64,000 bases of DNA from Mangifera indica (taxonomy: Eukaryota; Streptophyta; Magnoliopsida; Sapindales; Anacardiaceae), in contig NW_025401131.1 of assembly GCF_011075055.1 (NCBI RefSeq), forward strand, positions 183,515 through 247,514, read 5' to 3'. The translations under genes and the position numbers were made by a program. This document shows, piece after piece, positions 10,300 to 21,844 of the stretch (position 1 is the first letter of the stretch; each line of letters begins with the position of its first letter). The notes under the pieces were generated by a model. That model had not been told where the DNA came from. It made no database searches and saw nothing but the letters and a program-made list of their open reading frames with translations.

Positions 10300-11377
10300 A
10301 TGTAGAAAATGCATCTCATGAAAATCTATGTTTCTCCGTATTGCATGAAAATAGTTGGTTATGACATATAAGATTAAGTCATGCTAGCATGGACTTGATT
10401 TCAAAAACTCCAAGAAAGAGCTTGTAAAAGGTCTTCTGAAAATAGATTTTGTTAAAGATAAAATTTGTGATGCATGTCAATTTGGTAAACAAACCAAAAA
10501 TTCTTTTAAAAGTAAAACTCATATTTCTACATCTAGACCTTTACAACTTCTTCATATTGATCTTTTTGGTCCTTCAAGAACCACAACCCTAAGTGGAAAA
10601 TATTATGATTTTGTTATTGTTGATGATTTTTCAAGATTCACTTAGGTACTTTTTCTTGCATCAAAAGATGAAGCCCTCCATGCATTTTCAAAATTTGTCA
10701 AGAAAATACAAAAAGAAAAATAAATGCATATTTCTTGCATTAGAAGTGATCATGGGAGAGAATTTGAAAATCATTTATTCGAAAACTTTTGTGATGAGCA
10801 TGGTATTGAACATCAATTCTCTTGTCCTAGAACTCTCTAACAAAAAGGTGTTGTTGAAAGAAAGAATAGGACAATTCAAGAGATGGCTCGAACCATGTTA
10901 AATGAAAAAACTTTACCTCAATATTTTTGGGCGGAAGCCATAAACATCGCATGCTATGTTCTAAATTGTGTTTTAATAAGACCATCTTTAGATAAAACTC
11001 CATATGAACTTTGGAAAAACAAAAAACTAAATATTGGTTATTTTAAAGTTTTTGGATGCAAATGCTTTATTTTGAACACAAAAGAAAACTTAGGAAAATT
11101 TGATTCAAAATCAGACATTGGCATTTTTCTTGGATATTCATCATCTAGAAAAGCATATAGAGTGTTTAACAAAAGGACACTAGTAGTTGAGGAATCCATG
11201 CATGTCATTTTTGATGAATCTAATCCTTCAACTAGTGTGCAAATTGATATTTATGATGATCAAGTTAAAAATAGAGACCAAATGGAAATTCATGATTCAC
11301 CAAATGATGATAAGGATGAAGCAAAACAAGAGCTAAAACATGAAGAAGATAAAGATAAAGATCTTCCTAAGGCTTAG
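10300..11377 (+). pseudogene. Copia integrase, broken
   Basis: A GAG-pre-integrase remnant near 10360 (LSHASMDLISK) precedes CDACQFGKQ. The core has HIDLFGPSRTTTLSGKYYDF near 10553, a degenerate RSDHGREFEN region near 10743 and VVERKNRTIQEMARTMLNE near 10850. The downstream part is open from 10883 (WAEAINIACYVLNCVLIRPS, VFGCKCFILN, GIFLGYSS). Several stops and frameshifts lie between 10600 and 10850. Confidence 0.85.
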
Positions 11378-12375
11378 AGGTATGCAAATGCTTATCCTAA
11401 AGAATTAATTATTAGTGAGGAAAATTAAGGTGTTAAAACTAGATCATCCTTTAATCTTTGTAATAATTTAGCATTTCTTTCACAATTTGAACCAAAAACA
11501 TTTCATGATGCATTAAATGATGAATTTTGGATTTTAGCCATGTAAGAGGAATTAAATCAATTCGATAGAAATAATGTTTGGGAACTAGTCCCTCGTCTAG
11601 ATCATCAATCCATTATTGGCACAAAATGGGTTTTTAGAAACAAAATGGATGAATCCGGAATGGTTGTTAAAAATAAAGCTAGATTAGTAGCTCAAGGCTA
11701 CAACCAAGAAAAGGGAATAGATTTTGAAGAAACTTTTGCACCGATAGCTAGACTAGAATCCATTAGGATGCTTTTGGCATTTGCATGTTCTAAAAATTTT
11801 ATTTTATATCAAATGGATGTCAAAAGTACTTTCTTAAATGGATTTATCATGGAGGAAGTTTATCTTGAACAACCTTCCAGGTTTGAAAGTCATGATTTCC
11901 CAAACCATATTTTTAAATTTCAAAAAGCTCTTTATGGTTTAAAACAAGCACCTCGAGCATGGTATGAACGTTTGAGTAAATTCTTGCTTGAAAAAGACTT
12001 TTGCATTGAAAAAGTAGATACTACATTCTTTATTAAGAGAAAAGAAAACGATATACTTTTGGTTCAAATTTATGTTGATAATATCATCTTTGGATCTACT
12101 AATGTTTCTTTGTGTGAAGAATTTTCTAACCTCATGAGCAAAGAATTTGAAATGAGCATGAGGGGAGAACTCAAGTATTTTCTTGGACTTAATATCAAGC
12201 AAAGCAAAGAGGGTATCTTCATCAACCAATCTTCATACATCAAGGACTTATTAAAAAAGTTTGGCATGGAAGGACTAAAAGCTTCAAGTACCCCAATGAG
12301 TTCAACTACCAAGCTCACCAAAGATAAGAGTGGGCCAAATGTTGATGTTAAAATGTATAGAGGTATGATTGACTC
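11378..12375 (+). pseudogene. Copia reverse transcriptase, truncated, YVDD changed to YVDN
   Basis: The RT core is open from 11645 (ARLVAQGYNQEKGIDFEETF, QMDVKSTFLNGFIMEEVYL, ALYGLKQAPRAWYE). The catalytic YVDD box reads YVDN at 12071-12082 (GAT to AAT at 12080), which removes a metal-binding Asp. The frame reaches KMYRGMIDS at 12375 and then runs by chance into the array LTR up to 12565. Stops upstream (about 11428 and 11543) separate it from integrase. RNase H is absent. Confidence 0.88.
12371..12375. other. Left flanking pentamer of the array
   Basis: GACTC directly precedes the first array LTR and belongs to the copia RT. If a simple insertion had made the array, the same pentamer should follow its last LTR, but 50501-50505 reads CCCTT. 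Confidence 0.7.
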
Positions 12376-13406
12376 TGATGTATATGTGGCTCCATTGTCA
12401 TTTTTGGGTTCCAAGTCATCCTTAAGTCTCCATGCAACCTTTGAAGCCAAGAAGAATGAAGTTCCAACAAATCCCAAGCCAAAGGAAGCATTGCACCTTC
12501 AATTTTGGCCTAAAACCACTTTTGGATATAGTCTTATTACATCCACCCAAGGTCCAAATGAATAGCTTGCTCTAATTGATCCAAAAGTGCAACTTTTGAA
12601 GTCCATCAATGGTCCAAACGTCCAAGCATCATTTTGAGAAGCCCAAGTGAAGTTACAACCATCCATCACTCCATTTTGAAGCCCAAAAAGGTGTTCAAAG
12701 CCCAATTGGGAGAGTTGGACGAAATTGGATGAGAGGAGAGCTTTGGTGAAGACAAGAGCCCATTTTTTACGGAATAATAGTAACATTTTGTCCTATTGCA
12801 TTTATTTAAAGTATGGCATGGCTTATTTTGTGTGGTTTAGAGTGAATTAAGGGCTAGGGTGAACTAATTTATTAAAAGGCTATGTACACATATATCTTGC
12901 CGCCACTTATTCCCATATAAAGTGGTTATGCTTTGTAAAATGTAGTTTTTTTTTTACTTTGGAATGAAAACTTGAAGGAGCTTTGTTGGCTCTCTTTCTT
13001 ATTTCCTTTATCCAATCATTCTTGGTGGAAGATTGGTGGTAGAAGGCCCCAAGGTTGGTGGAACTTTCCTTTATGCCTTGGTTACACTTTATGTTTCCTT
13101 AGAAATCCAAATTAGAGTGTGTATGTGTGTTAATTTTGATTATGGCAGAGAGTTGTAACATAATTACCATTTCTGCCACTGCATTCTACTTGTAATTTGA
13201 TTGCCTTAATCCGCTCCAATTGTGTACGTCCATAGCTTGAAAGAAAGTTCATTGTGTTGTGATTATGATGAAATGAATTCGGTTGGATTTGGAGTTGATT
13301 TGGTTGGTTAAACTGCAAGAACAAAAAAACCGCTCATACCACATGAACAGTGAAAACAGTTTTTGATTTTTGGTTTCTTGTTGCATGTTTGGTTGAATAT
13401 GCACCA
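12376..13406 (+). repeat. Array LTR1 (A type, outer left)
   Basis: Starts TGATGTATATGTGGC and ends ATATGCACCA (1031 bp). It carries private changes near its start (GTGGC for GCGGC, GCCTAAAACC for GCCCAAAACC, GCTCTAATT for GCTCCAATT), as expected for an edge copy not homogenised with its neighbours. It has a TATA box at 12916 and a U5 segment with TGAACAGTG. Confidence 0.93.
12916..12922 (+). promoter_or_regulatory. TATA box in LTR1, repeated in every array LTR
   Basis: TATAAAG, in the context CCCATATAAAGTGG, lies about 540 bp into the LTR. The same box is present in all 13 LTRs, so the array would hold 13 equally spaced plus-strand promoters if they are active. Function is inferred from position and sequence only. 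Confidence 0.6.
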
Positions 13407-13514
13407 TTTGGTACCAGAGCCTAGGTTGTTTGTGTGATTTGTTGACTGATTTCTACCTCTCGGAGCTACTGTTCATCTCTCGGAATGTACTGTTCACCCC
13501 AAGATTACTGTTCA
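13344..13514 (+). promoter_or_regulatory. U5-leader complementary motifs around the PBS (unit 1)
   Basis: TGAACAGTG (13344-13352, late in the LTR) is complementary to ACTGTTCA, which occurs three times in the leader at 13468-13475, 13489-13496 and 13507-13514. The PBS at 13409 lies in the loop that would form. Such U5-leader pairing can control reverse transcription in retroelements; here it is only a sequence-based suggestion. In B units the third motif is changed to ACTGGTCA. Confidence 0.4.
13409..13420 (+). other. PBS of array unit 1 (A type)
   Basis: TGGTACCAGAGC begins two bases after LTR1 and differs by one base from TGGTATCAGAGC, the complement of initiator Met tRNA. The same variant follows LTR2 to LTR6. 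LTR7 is followed by TGGTACCAGAAC, and LTR8 to LTR11 by TGGTATCAGAAC. Confidence 0.85.
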
Positions 13515-13630
13515 CAGAACCTTAATTTGCCTTAAACACAATCTTCCTTAACCTAAACACTTGCCAACACTCACCCCCAACCCTTAAACACTTATAACCA
13601 TTAACCTTTACCTACTAGCCATTACCAAAA

Positions 13631-15658
13631 ATGTCCCATAAGAGAACTTCATCCTCATCCTCCTCACCTCCTCATCCTTGGGAATTTTCCCACATGGCAT
13701 TAAAAGAAGAGATCAAAGGAGAACTTAAGGCCATTAAGGACCAAATGAATCAAATGATGCAAATGATGAGAGACTTGACCCTCACTCAAAGTCGGGCACC
13801 CTTATCACAGCCCCAAACTTCAACACAAAGCCAAATACCCCCTCCTCCACCTCACCCAACCCAACTACATCAACCAAGAAGACATCTTAGACCTTCCCCT
13901 CCTCCTCCTAGACATCATAGGGAGGAATTGATGCTTCATGATTATTCAAGTGAGGAAGAACAAGAGAGGCCACCTAGGAGAGAAAAGGATGATGATAGGG
14001 GTTTAAGGATTGAAATTCCAGAATTCGAAGGGAGCATGAGTCCGGATGATTTTGTTGATTGGTTACATGCTATAGAGAGAGTTTTTGAATATAAGGGCTA
14101 TTCGGATGAGAAGAAATGTAAACTTGCCATCTTGAAATTCAAGGATTATGCATCCTTGTGGTGGGAAAATCTTAAGAAGCAAAGGGAAAAGGATGGTAAA
14201 GAGAGAGTGAGATCTTGGGAGAAACTAAAGAAGCTTATGAAAAGAAGATTCCTTCCGGACAACTATAAACAAGATCTTTACCTCAAGCTACACACCCTTA
14301 AGCAAGGAAGTGATGGAGTAGAGCATTACATAAGGGGGTTTGAGAAGCTATTAATGAGGAGTGAGCTACCGGAAGTGAAAGAGCAAACCATTGCAAGATT
14401 CATCGGTGGCTTAAACCAAGACATTGCTCATATGGTAGAATTGCAACCATATTGCACTTTTGAAGATGTGTGTAAGTTGGCTATTAAAGTGGAGAAGTAA
14501 AAGAAGGCCATGAAGCCCATGGTTTCCAAGTCATTCTCCAAAGGGACATTATCTAACAAAAGCATATCTTTTACCAAGGGAACTACCTTCCATAAAGGTT
14601 CCCCATCCTACACAAATGTTGTCGATTCTTCTTCCACGGAGAAAGGCAAGGAACAAATGGTGGAACCAACTAAAGACAAGCCTAATATGGTGAAGACCAA
14701 CCTCTCCAACAAAAAGTGCTTTAAATGCCAAGGCTATGGACACTTCCAAGCTGAATGCCCTAATAGGAGAGTTTTATCCTTGATGGAGATACAAGCAATT
14801 GAGGAGTCTCTTCAAGAAGAAGAAGAAAGTGAAGTTTCCAGCCATGAAAGTGATGAAGCCAACAAGGAAGAAGAAGGAATTCTACAAGGAGCTGATGAAG
14901 GAGAGATGTTAGTGATTAGAAGAGCATTGCATGCCAAGCCTCTTCCTCATGAAGAGCAAAGACTCCACATTTTCCAATCAAGGTGCACCATTGAAGATAA
15001 AGTGTGTTCTTTAATTGTAGATAGCGGAAGTTGTGCCAATGTAGCCTCATCTACCTTAGTGGAAAAACTTGGATTACCTACCATACCTCATCCTCAACCG
15101 TACAAGCTCCAATGGTTGAGCAATGGGACCAGCCTCCAAGTAGCCAAACAAGTGCTTGTTTCCTTCTCCATTGGTAAGCATTATAGTGATGAGATTTTGT
15201 GTGATGTGATTCCTATGGATGCTTGTCACTTGTTGTTGGGAAGACCATGGCAATTTGATAGGGAAGTGAAGCATGATGGCAAGAAGAACACTTACTCCTT
15301 TAAATTCAATGGTAAGACTATCACTTTAACTCCTCTTAGTCCACAACAAGTTCATAGAGCTACTAAGGGAAAAGAAGTCAAGAAAGAGAGCTTGTTTATG
15401 AATGGTCAGCAAATAGAGGGTAGCCATCTTGAAGATTTGAGGACAAATCCTTCTCAACCCGGGGAGGATGATGTATATGCGGCTCCATTGTCATTTTTGG
15501 GTTCCAAGTCATCCTTAAGTCTCCATGCAACCTTTGAAGCCAAGAAGAATGAAGTTCCAACAAATCCCAAGCCAAAGGAAGCATTGCACCTTCAATTTTG
15601 GCCCAAAACCACTTTTGGATATAGTCTTATTACATCCACCCAAGGTCCAAATGAATAG
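13631..15658 (+). pseudogene. Array unit 1: gag-protease frame with one in-frame stop
   Basis: The ATG at 13631 is the first after the PBS and leader. Residues 1-55 are Ser-rich then likely helical, and 60-95 are Pro/His-rich. About 130-260 is a Retrotrans_gag domain (FEGSMSPDDFVDWLHAIERV, LWWENLKK, RFIGGLNQDIAHMVEL). Codon 290 is TAA (14498-14500). Reading on in the same frame gives a CCHC knuckle CFKCQGYGHFQAEC (14717-14758), an acidic linker, an intact protease DSG in LIVDSGSCANVASS (Asp codon 15020-15022) and LLGRPWQFDRE. The frame then crosses the polypurine tract and ends 190 bp into LTR2. Gag would form the particle and bind RNA, and the protease would cut it. The stop separates the knuckle and protease from the gag core; at this codon subtype B has CAA. 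RT, RNase H and integrase are missing. Confidence 0.93.
15461..15468 (+). other. Polypurine tract, array unit 1
   Basis: GGGGAGGA abuts LTR2. It is the same in units 1-5; units 6-12 have GGGAAGGA. It lies within the gag-protease reading frame. Confidence 0.8.
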
Positions 15659-16499
15659 CTTGCTCCAATTGATCCAAAAGTGCAACTTTTGAAGTCCATC
15701 AATGGTCCAAACGTCCAAGCATCATTTTGAGAAGCCCAAGTGAAGTTACAACCATCCATCACTCCATTTTGAAGCCCAAAAAGGTGTTCAAAGCCCAATT
15801 GGGAGAGTTGGACGAAATTGGATGAGAGGAGAGCTTTGGTGAAGACAAGAGCCCATTTTTTACGGAATAATAGTAACATTTTGTCCTATTGCATTTATTT
15901 AAAGTATGGCATGGCTTATTTTGTGTGGTTTAAAGTGAATTAAGGGCTAGGGTGAACTAATTTATTAAAAGGCTATGTACACATATATCTTGCCGCCACT
16001 TATTCCCATATAAAGTGGTTATGCTTTGTAAAATGTAGTTTTTTTTTTACTTTGGAATGAAAACTTGAAGGAGCTTTGTTGGCTCTCTTTCTTATTTCCT
16101 TTATCCAATCATTCTTGGTGGAAGATTGGTGGTAGAAGGCCCCAAGGTTGGTGGAACTTTCCTTTATGCCTTGGTTACACTTTATGTTTCCTTAGAAATC
16201 CAAATTAGAGTGTGTATGTGTGTTAATTTTGATTATGGCAGAGAGTTGTAACATAATTACCATTTCTGCCACTGCATTCTACTTGTAATTTGATTGCCTT
16301 AATCCGCTCCAATTGTGTACGTCCATAGCTTGAAAGAAAGTTCATTGTGTTGTGATTATGATGAAATGAATTCGGTTGGATTTGGAGTTGATTTGGTTGG
16401 TTAAACTGCAAGAACAAAAAAACCGCTCATACCACATGAACAGTGAAAACAGTTTTTGATTTTTGGTTTCTTGTTGCATGTTTGGTTGAATATGCACCA
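15469..16499 (+). repeat. Array LTR2 (A type)
   Basis: A complete 1031-bp LTR, starting TGATGTATATGCGGC and ending ATATGCACCA. It serves at once as 3' LTR of unit 1 and 5' LTR of unit 2. A private change gives GTTTAAAGTG where other LTRs have GTTTAGAGTG. Like LTR1 it has AAACCGCTC near the end where later LTRs have AAACTGCTC. Confidence 0.93.
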
Positions 16500-16723
16500 T
16501 TTGGTACCAGAGCCTAGGTTGTTTGTGTGATTTGTTGACTGATTTCTACCTCTCGGAGCTACTGTTCATCTCTCGGAATGTACTGTTCACCCCAAGATTA
16601 CTGTTCACAGAACCTTAATTTGCCTTAAACACAATCTTCCTTAACCTAAACACTTGCCAACACTCACCCCCAACCCTTAAACACTTATAACCATTAACCT
16701 TTACCTACTAGCCATTACCAAAA

Positions 16724-18751
16724 ATGTCCCATAAGAGAACTTCATCCTCATCCTCCTCACCTCCTCATCCTTGGGAATTTTCCCACATGGCATTAAAAGA
16801 AGAGATCAAAGGAGAACTTAAGGCCATTAAGGACCAAATGAATCAAATGATGCAAATGATGAGAGACTTGACCCTCACTCAAAGTCGGGCACCCTTATCA
16901 CAGCCCCAAACTTCAACACAAAGCCAAATACCCCCTCCTCCACCTCACCCAACCCAACTACATCAACCAAGAAGACATCTTAGACCTTCCCCTCCTCCTC
17001 CTAGACATCATAGGGAGGAATTGATGCTTCATGATTATTCAAGTGAGGAAGAACAAGAGAGGCCACCTAGGAGAGAAAAGGATGATGATAGGGGTTTAAG
17101 GATTGAAATTCCAGAATTCGAAGGGAGCATGAGTCCGGATGATTTTGTTGATTGGTTACATGCTATAGAGAGAGTTTTTGAATATAAGGGCTATTCGGAT
17201 GAGAAGAAATGTAAACTTGCCATCTTGAAATTCAAGGATTATGCATCCTTGTGGTGGGAAAATCTTAAGAAGCAAAGGGAAAAGGATGGTAAAGAGAGAG
17301 TGAGATCTTGGGAGAAACTAAAGAAGCTTATGAAAAGAAGATTCCTTCCGGACAACTATAAACAAGATCTTTACCTCAAGCTACACACCCTTAAGCAAGG
17401 AAGTGATGGAGTAGAGCATTACATAAGGGGGTTTGAGAAGCTATTAATGAGGAGTGAGCTACCGGAAGTGAAAGAGCAAACCATTGCAAGATTCATCGGT
17501 GGCTTAAACCAAGACATTGCTCATATGGTAGAATTGCAACCATATTGCACTTTTGAAGATGTGTGTAAGTTGGCTATTAAAGTGGAGAAGTAAAAGAAGG
17601 CCATGAAGCCCATGGTTTCCAAGTCATTCTCCAAAGGGACATTATCTAACAAAAGCATATCTTTTACCAAGGGAACTACCTTCCATAAAGGTTCCCCATC
17701 CTACACAAATGTTGTCGATTCTTCTTCCACGGAGAAAGGCAAGGAACAAATGGTGGAACCAACTAAAGACAAGCCTAATATGGTGAAGACCAACCTCTCC
17801 AACAAAAAGTGCTTTAAATGCCAAGGCTATGGACACTTCCAAGCTGAATGCCCTAATAGGAGAGTTTTATCCTTGATGGAGATACAAGCAATTGAGGAGT
17901 CTCTTCAAGAAGAAGAAGAAAGTGAAGTTTCCAGCCATGAAAGTGATGAAGCCAACAAGGAAGAAGAAGGAATTCTACAAGGAGCTGATGAAGGAGAGAT
18001 GTTAGTGATTAGAAGAGCATTGCATGCCAAGCCTCTTCCTCATGAAGAGCAAAGACTCCACATTTTCCAATCAAGGTGCACCATTGAAGATAAAGTGTGT
18101 TCTTTAATTGTAGATAGCGGAAGTTGTGCCAATGTAGCCTCATCTACCTTAGTGGAAAAACTTGGATTACCTACCATACCTCATCCTCAACCGTACAAGC
18201 TCCAATGGTTGAGCAATGGGACCAGCCTCCAAGTAGCCAAACAAGTGCTTGTTTCCTTCTCCATTGGTAAGCATTATAGTGATGAGATTTTGTGTGATGT
18301 GATTCCTATGGATGCTTGTCACTTGTTGTTGGGAAGACCATGGCAATTTGATAGGGAAGTGAAGCATGATGGCAAGAAGAACACTTACTCCTTTAAATTC
18401 AATGGTAAGACTATCACTTTAACTCCTCTTAGTCCACAACAAGTTCATAGAGCTACTAAGGGAAAAGAAGTCAAGAAAGAGAGCTTGTTTATGAATGGTC
18501 AGCAAATAGAGGGTAGCCATCTTGAAGATTTGAGGACAAATCCTTCTCAACCCGGGGAGGATGATGTATATGCGGCTCCATTGTCATTTTTGGGTTCCAA
18601 GTCATCCTTAAGTCTCCATGCAACATTTGAAGCCAAGAAGAATGAAGTTCCAACAAATCCCAAGCCAAAGGAAGCATTGCACCTTCAATTTTGGCCCAAA
18701 ACCACTTTTGGATATAGTCTTATTACATCCACCCAAGGTCCAAATGAATAG
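16724..18751 (+). pseudogene. Array unit 2: gag-protease frame, one stop
   Basis: Same organisation as unit 1 with TAA at 17591-17593. It shares with unit 1 two silent markers, ACTAAAGACAAG (near 17760) and GTAGCCTCATC (near 18135), that separate units 1-2 from units 3-5. Protease DSG and the CCHC knuckle are intact behind the stop. Confidence 0.92.
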
Positions 18752-19592
18752 CTTGCTCCAATTGATCCAAAAGTGCAACTTTTGAAGTCCATCAATGGTC
18801 CAAACGTCCAAGCATCATTTTGAGAAGCCCAAGTGAAGTTACAACCATCCATCACTCCATTTTGAAGCCCAAAAAGGTGTTCAAAACCCAATTGGGAGAG
18901 TTGGACGAAATTGGATGAGAGGAGAGCTTTGGTGAAGACAAGAGCCCATTTTTTACGGAATAATAGTAACATTTTGTCCTATTGCATTTATTTAAAGTAT
19001 GGCATGGCTTATTTTGTGTGGTTTAGAGTGAATTAAGGGCTAGGGTGAACTAATTTATTAAAAGGCTATGTACACATATATCTTGCCGCCACTTATTCCC
19101 ATATAAAGTGGTTATGCTTTGTAAAATGTAGTTTTTTTTTTACTTTGGAATGAAAACTTGAAGGAGCTTTGTTGGCTCTCTTTCTTATTTCCTTTATCCA
19201 ATCATTCTTGGTGGAAGATTGGTGGTAGAAGGCCCCAAGGTTGGTGGAACTTTCCTTTATGCCTTGGTTACACTTTATGTTTCCTTAGAAATCCAAATTA
19301 GAGTGTGTATGTGTGTTAATTTTGATTATGGCAGAGAGTTGTAACATAATTACCATTTCTGCCACTGCATTCTACTTGTAATTTGATTGCCTTAATCCGC
19401 TCCAATTGTGTACGTCCATAGCTTGAAAGAAAGTTCATTGTGTTGTGATTATGATGAAATGAATTCGGTTGGATTTGGAGTTGATTTGGTTGGTTAAACT
19501 GCAAGAACAAAAAAACTGCTCATACCACATGAACAGTGAAAACAGTTTTTGATTTTTGGTTTCTTGTTGCATGTTTGGTTGAATATGCACCA
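18562..19592 (+). repeat. Array LTR3 (A type)
   Basis: A complete 1031-bp LTR. Private changes are GCAACATTTGAAG (near 18620) and TTCAAAACCCAATT (near 18884). It is the first LTR with AAACTGCTC near its end. Confidence 0.92.
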
Positions 19593-19816
19593 TTTGGTAC
19601 CAGAGCCTAGGTTGTTTGTGTGATTTGTTGACTGATTTCTACCTCTCGGAGCTACTGTTCATCTCTCGGAATGTACTGTTCACCCCAAGATTACTGTTCA
19701 CAGAACCTTAATTTGCCTTAAACACAATCTTCCTTAACCTAAACACTTGCCAACACTCACCCCCAACCCTTAAACACTTATAACCATTAACCTTTACCTA
19801 CTAGCCATTACCAAAA

Positions 19817-21844
19817 ATGTCCCATAAGAGAACTTCATCCTCATCCTCCTCACCTCCTCATCCTTGGGAATTTTCCCACATGGCATTAAAAGAAGAGATC
19901 AAAGGAGAACTTAAGGCCATTAAGGACCAAATGAATCAAATGATGCAAATGATGAGAGACTTGACCCTCACTCAAAGTCGGGCACCCTTATCACAGCCCC
20001 AAACTTCAACACAAAGCCAAATACCCCCTCCTCCACCTCACCCAACCCAACTACATCAACCAAGAAGACATCTTAGACCTTCCCCTCCTCCTCCTAGACA
20101 TCATAGGGAGGAATTGATGCTTCATGATTATTCAAGTGAGGAAGAACAAGAGAGGCCACCTAGGAGAGAAAAGGATGATGATAGGGGTTTAAGGATTGAA
20201 ATTCCAGAATTCGAAGGGAGCATGAGTCCGGATGATTTTGTTGATTGGTTACATGCTATAGAGAGAGTTTTTGAATATAAGGGCTATTCGGATGAGAAGA
20301 AATGTAAACTTGCCATCTTGAAATTCAAGGATTATGCATCCTTGTGGTGGGAAAATCTTAAGAAGCAAAGGGAAAAGGATGGTAAAGAGAGAGTGAGATC
20401 TTGGGAGAAACTAAAGAAGCTTATGAAAAGAAGATTCCTTCCGGACAACTATAAACAAGATCTTTACCTCAAGCTACACACCCTTAAGCAAGGAAGTGAT
20501 GGAGTAGAGCATTACATAAGGGGGTTTGAGAAGCTATTAATGAGGAGTGAGCTACCGGAAGTGAAAGAGCAAACCATTGCAAGATTCATCGGTGGCTTAA
20601 ACCAAGACATTGCTCATATGGTAGAATTGCAACCATATTGCACTTTTGAAGATGTGTGTAAGTTGGCTATTAAAGTGGAGAAGTAAAAGAAGGCCATGAA
20701 GCCCATGGTTTCCAAGTCATTCTCCAAAGGGACATTATCTAACAAAAGCATATCTTTTACCAAGGGAACTACCTTCCATAAAGGTTCCCCATCCTACACA
20801 AATGTTGTCGATTCTTCTTCCACGGAGAAAGGCAAGGAACAAATGGTGGAACCAACTAAGGACAAGCCTAATATGGTGAAGACCAACCTCTCCAACAAAA
20901 AGTGCTTTAAATGCCAAGGCTATGGACACTTCCAAGCTGAATGCCCTAATAGGAGAGTTTTATCCTTGATGGAGATACAAGCAATTGAGGAGTCTCTTCA
21001 AGAAGAAGAAGAAAGTGAAGTTTCCAGCCATGAAAGTGATGAAGCCAACAAGGAAGAAGAAGGAATTCTACAAGGAGCTGATGAAGGAGAGATGTTAGTG
21101 ATTAGAAGAGCATTGCATGCCAAGCCTCTTCCTCATGAAGAGCAAAGACTCCACATTTTCCAATCAAGGTGCACCATTGAAGATAAAGTGTGTTCTTTAA
21201 TTGTAGATAGCGGAAGTTGTGCCAATGTAGCTTCATCTACCTTAGTGGAAAAACTTGGATTACCTACCATACCTCATCCTCAACCGTACAAGCTCCAATG
21301 GTTGAGCAATGGGACCAGCCTCCAAGTAGCCAAACAAGTGCTTGTTTCCTTCTCCATTGGTAAGCATTATAGTGATGAGATTTTGTGTGATGTGATTCCT
21401 ATGGATGCTTGTCACTTGTTGTTGGGAAGACCATGGCAATTTGATAGGGAAGTGAAGCATGATGGCAAGAAGAACACTTACTCCTTTAAATTCAATGGTA
21501 AGACTATCACTTTAACTCCTCTTAGTCCACAACAAGTTCATAGAGCTACTAAGGGAAAAGAAGTCAAGAAAGAGAGCTTGTTTATGAATGGTCAGCAAAT
21601 AGAGGGTAGCCATCTTGAAGATTTGAGGACAAATCCTTCTCAACCCGGGGAGGATGATGTATATGCGGCTCCATTGTCATTTTTGGGTTCCAAGTCATCC
21701 TTAAGTCTCCATGCAACCTTTGAAGCCAAGAAGAATGAAGTTCCAACAAATCCCAAGCCAAAGGAAGCATTGCACCTTCAATTTTGGCCCAAAACCACTT
21801 TTGGATATAGTCTTATTACATCCACCCAAGGTCCAAATGAATAG
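19817..21844 (+). pseudogene. Array unit 3: gag-protease frame, one stop
   Basis: TAA at 20684-20686 as in unit 1. It carries ACTAAGGACAAG and GTAGCTTCATC, the marker states shared with units 4, 5 and all later units. I see no difference from units 4 and 5 in the translated frame. Confidence 0.92.

Larger units (their letters stand above)
6689..12375 (+). mobile_element. Ty1/copia element (SIRE/Maximus-like), 3'-truncated
   Basis: A 5' LTR (1403 bp), PBS, gag, protease, integrase and RT follow in copia order (integrase before RT). It is inserted in the gypsy 3' LTR. The two-knuckle gag region, the VWVPKGTK / MIWVPKTNS linker and an LTR end resembling CACCCCTTCTCTTAGG suggest the SIRE/Maximus group. 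RNase H and the 3' LTR are missing: the sequence stops within RT at KMYRGMIDS, where the first LTR of the tandem array begins. Many stops plus two catalytic-site changes show it is inactive. Confidence 0.88.

Noticed and set aside
15592..15879. A 95-codon minus-strand frame conserved in nearly every LTR copy
   Set aside because: It lies wholly in LTR DNA and is repeated only because the LTR is; no motif, and it also occurs in truncated form in other LTRs. A chance antisense frame.
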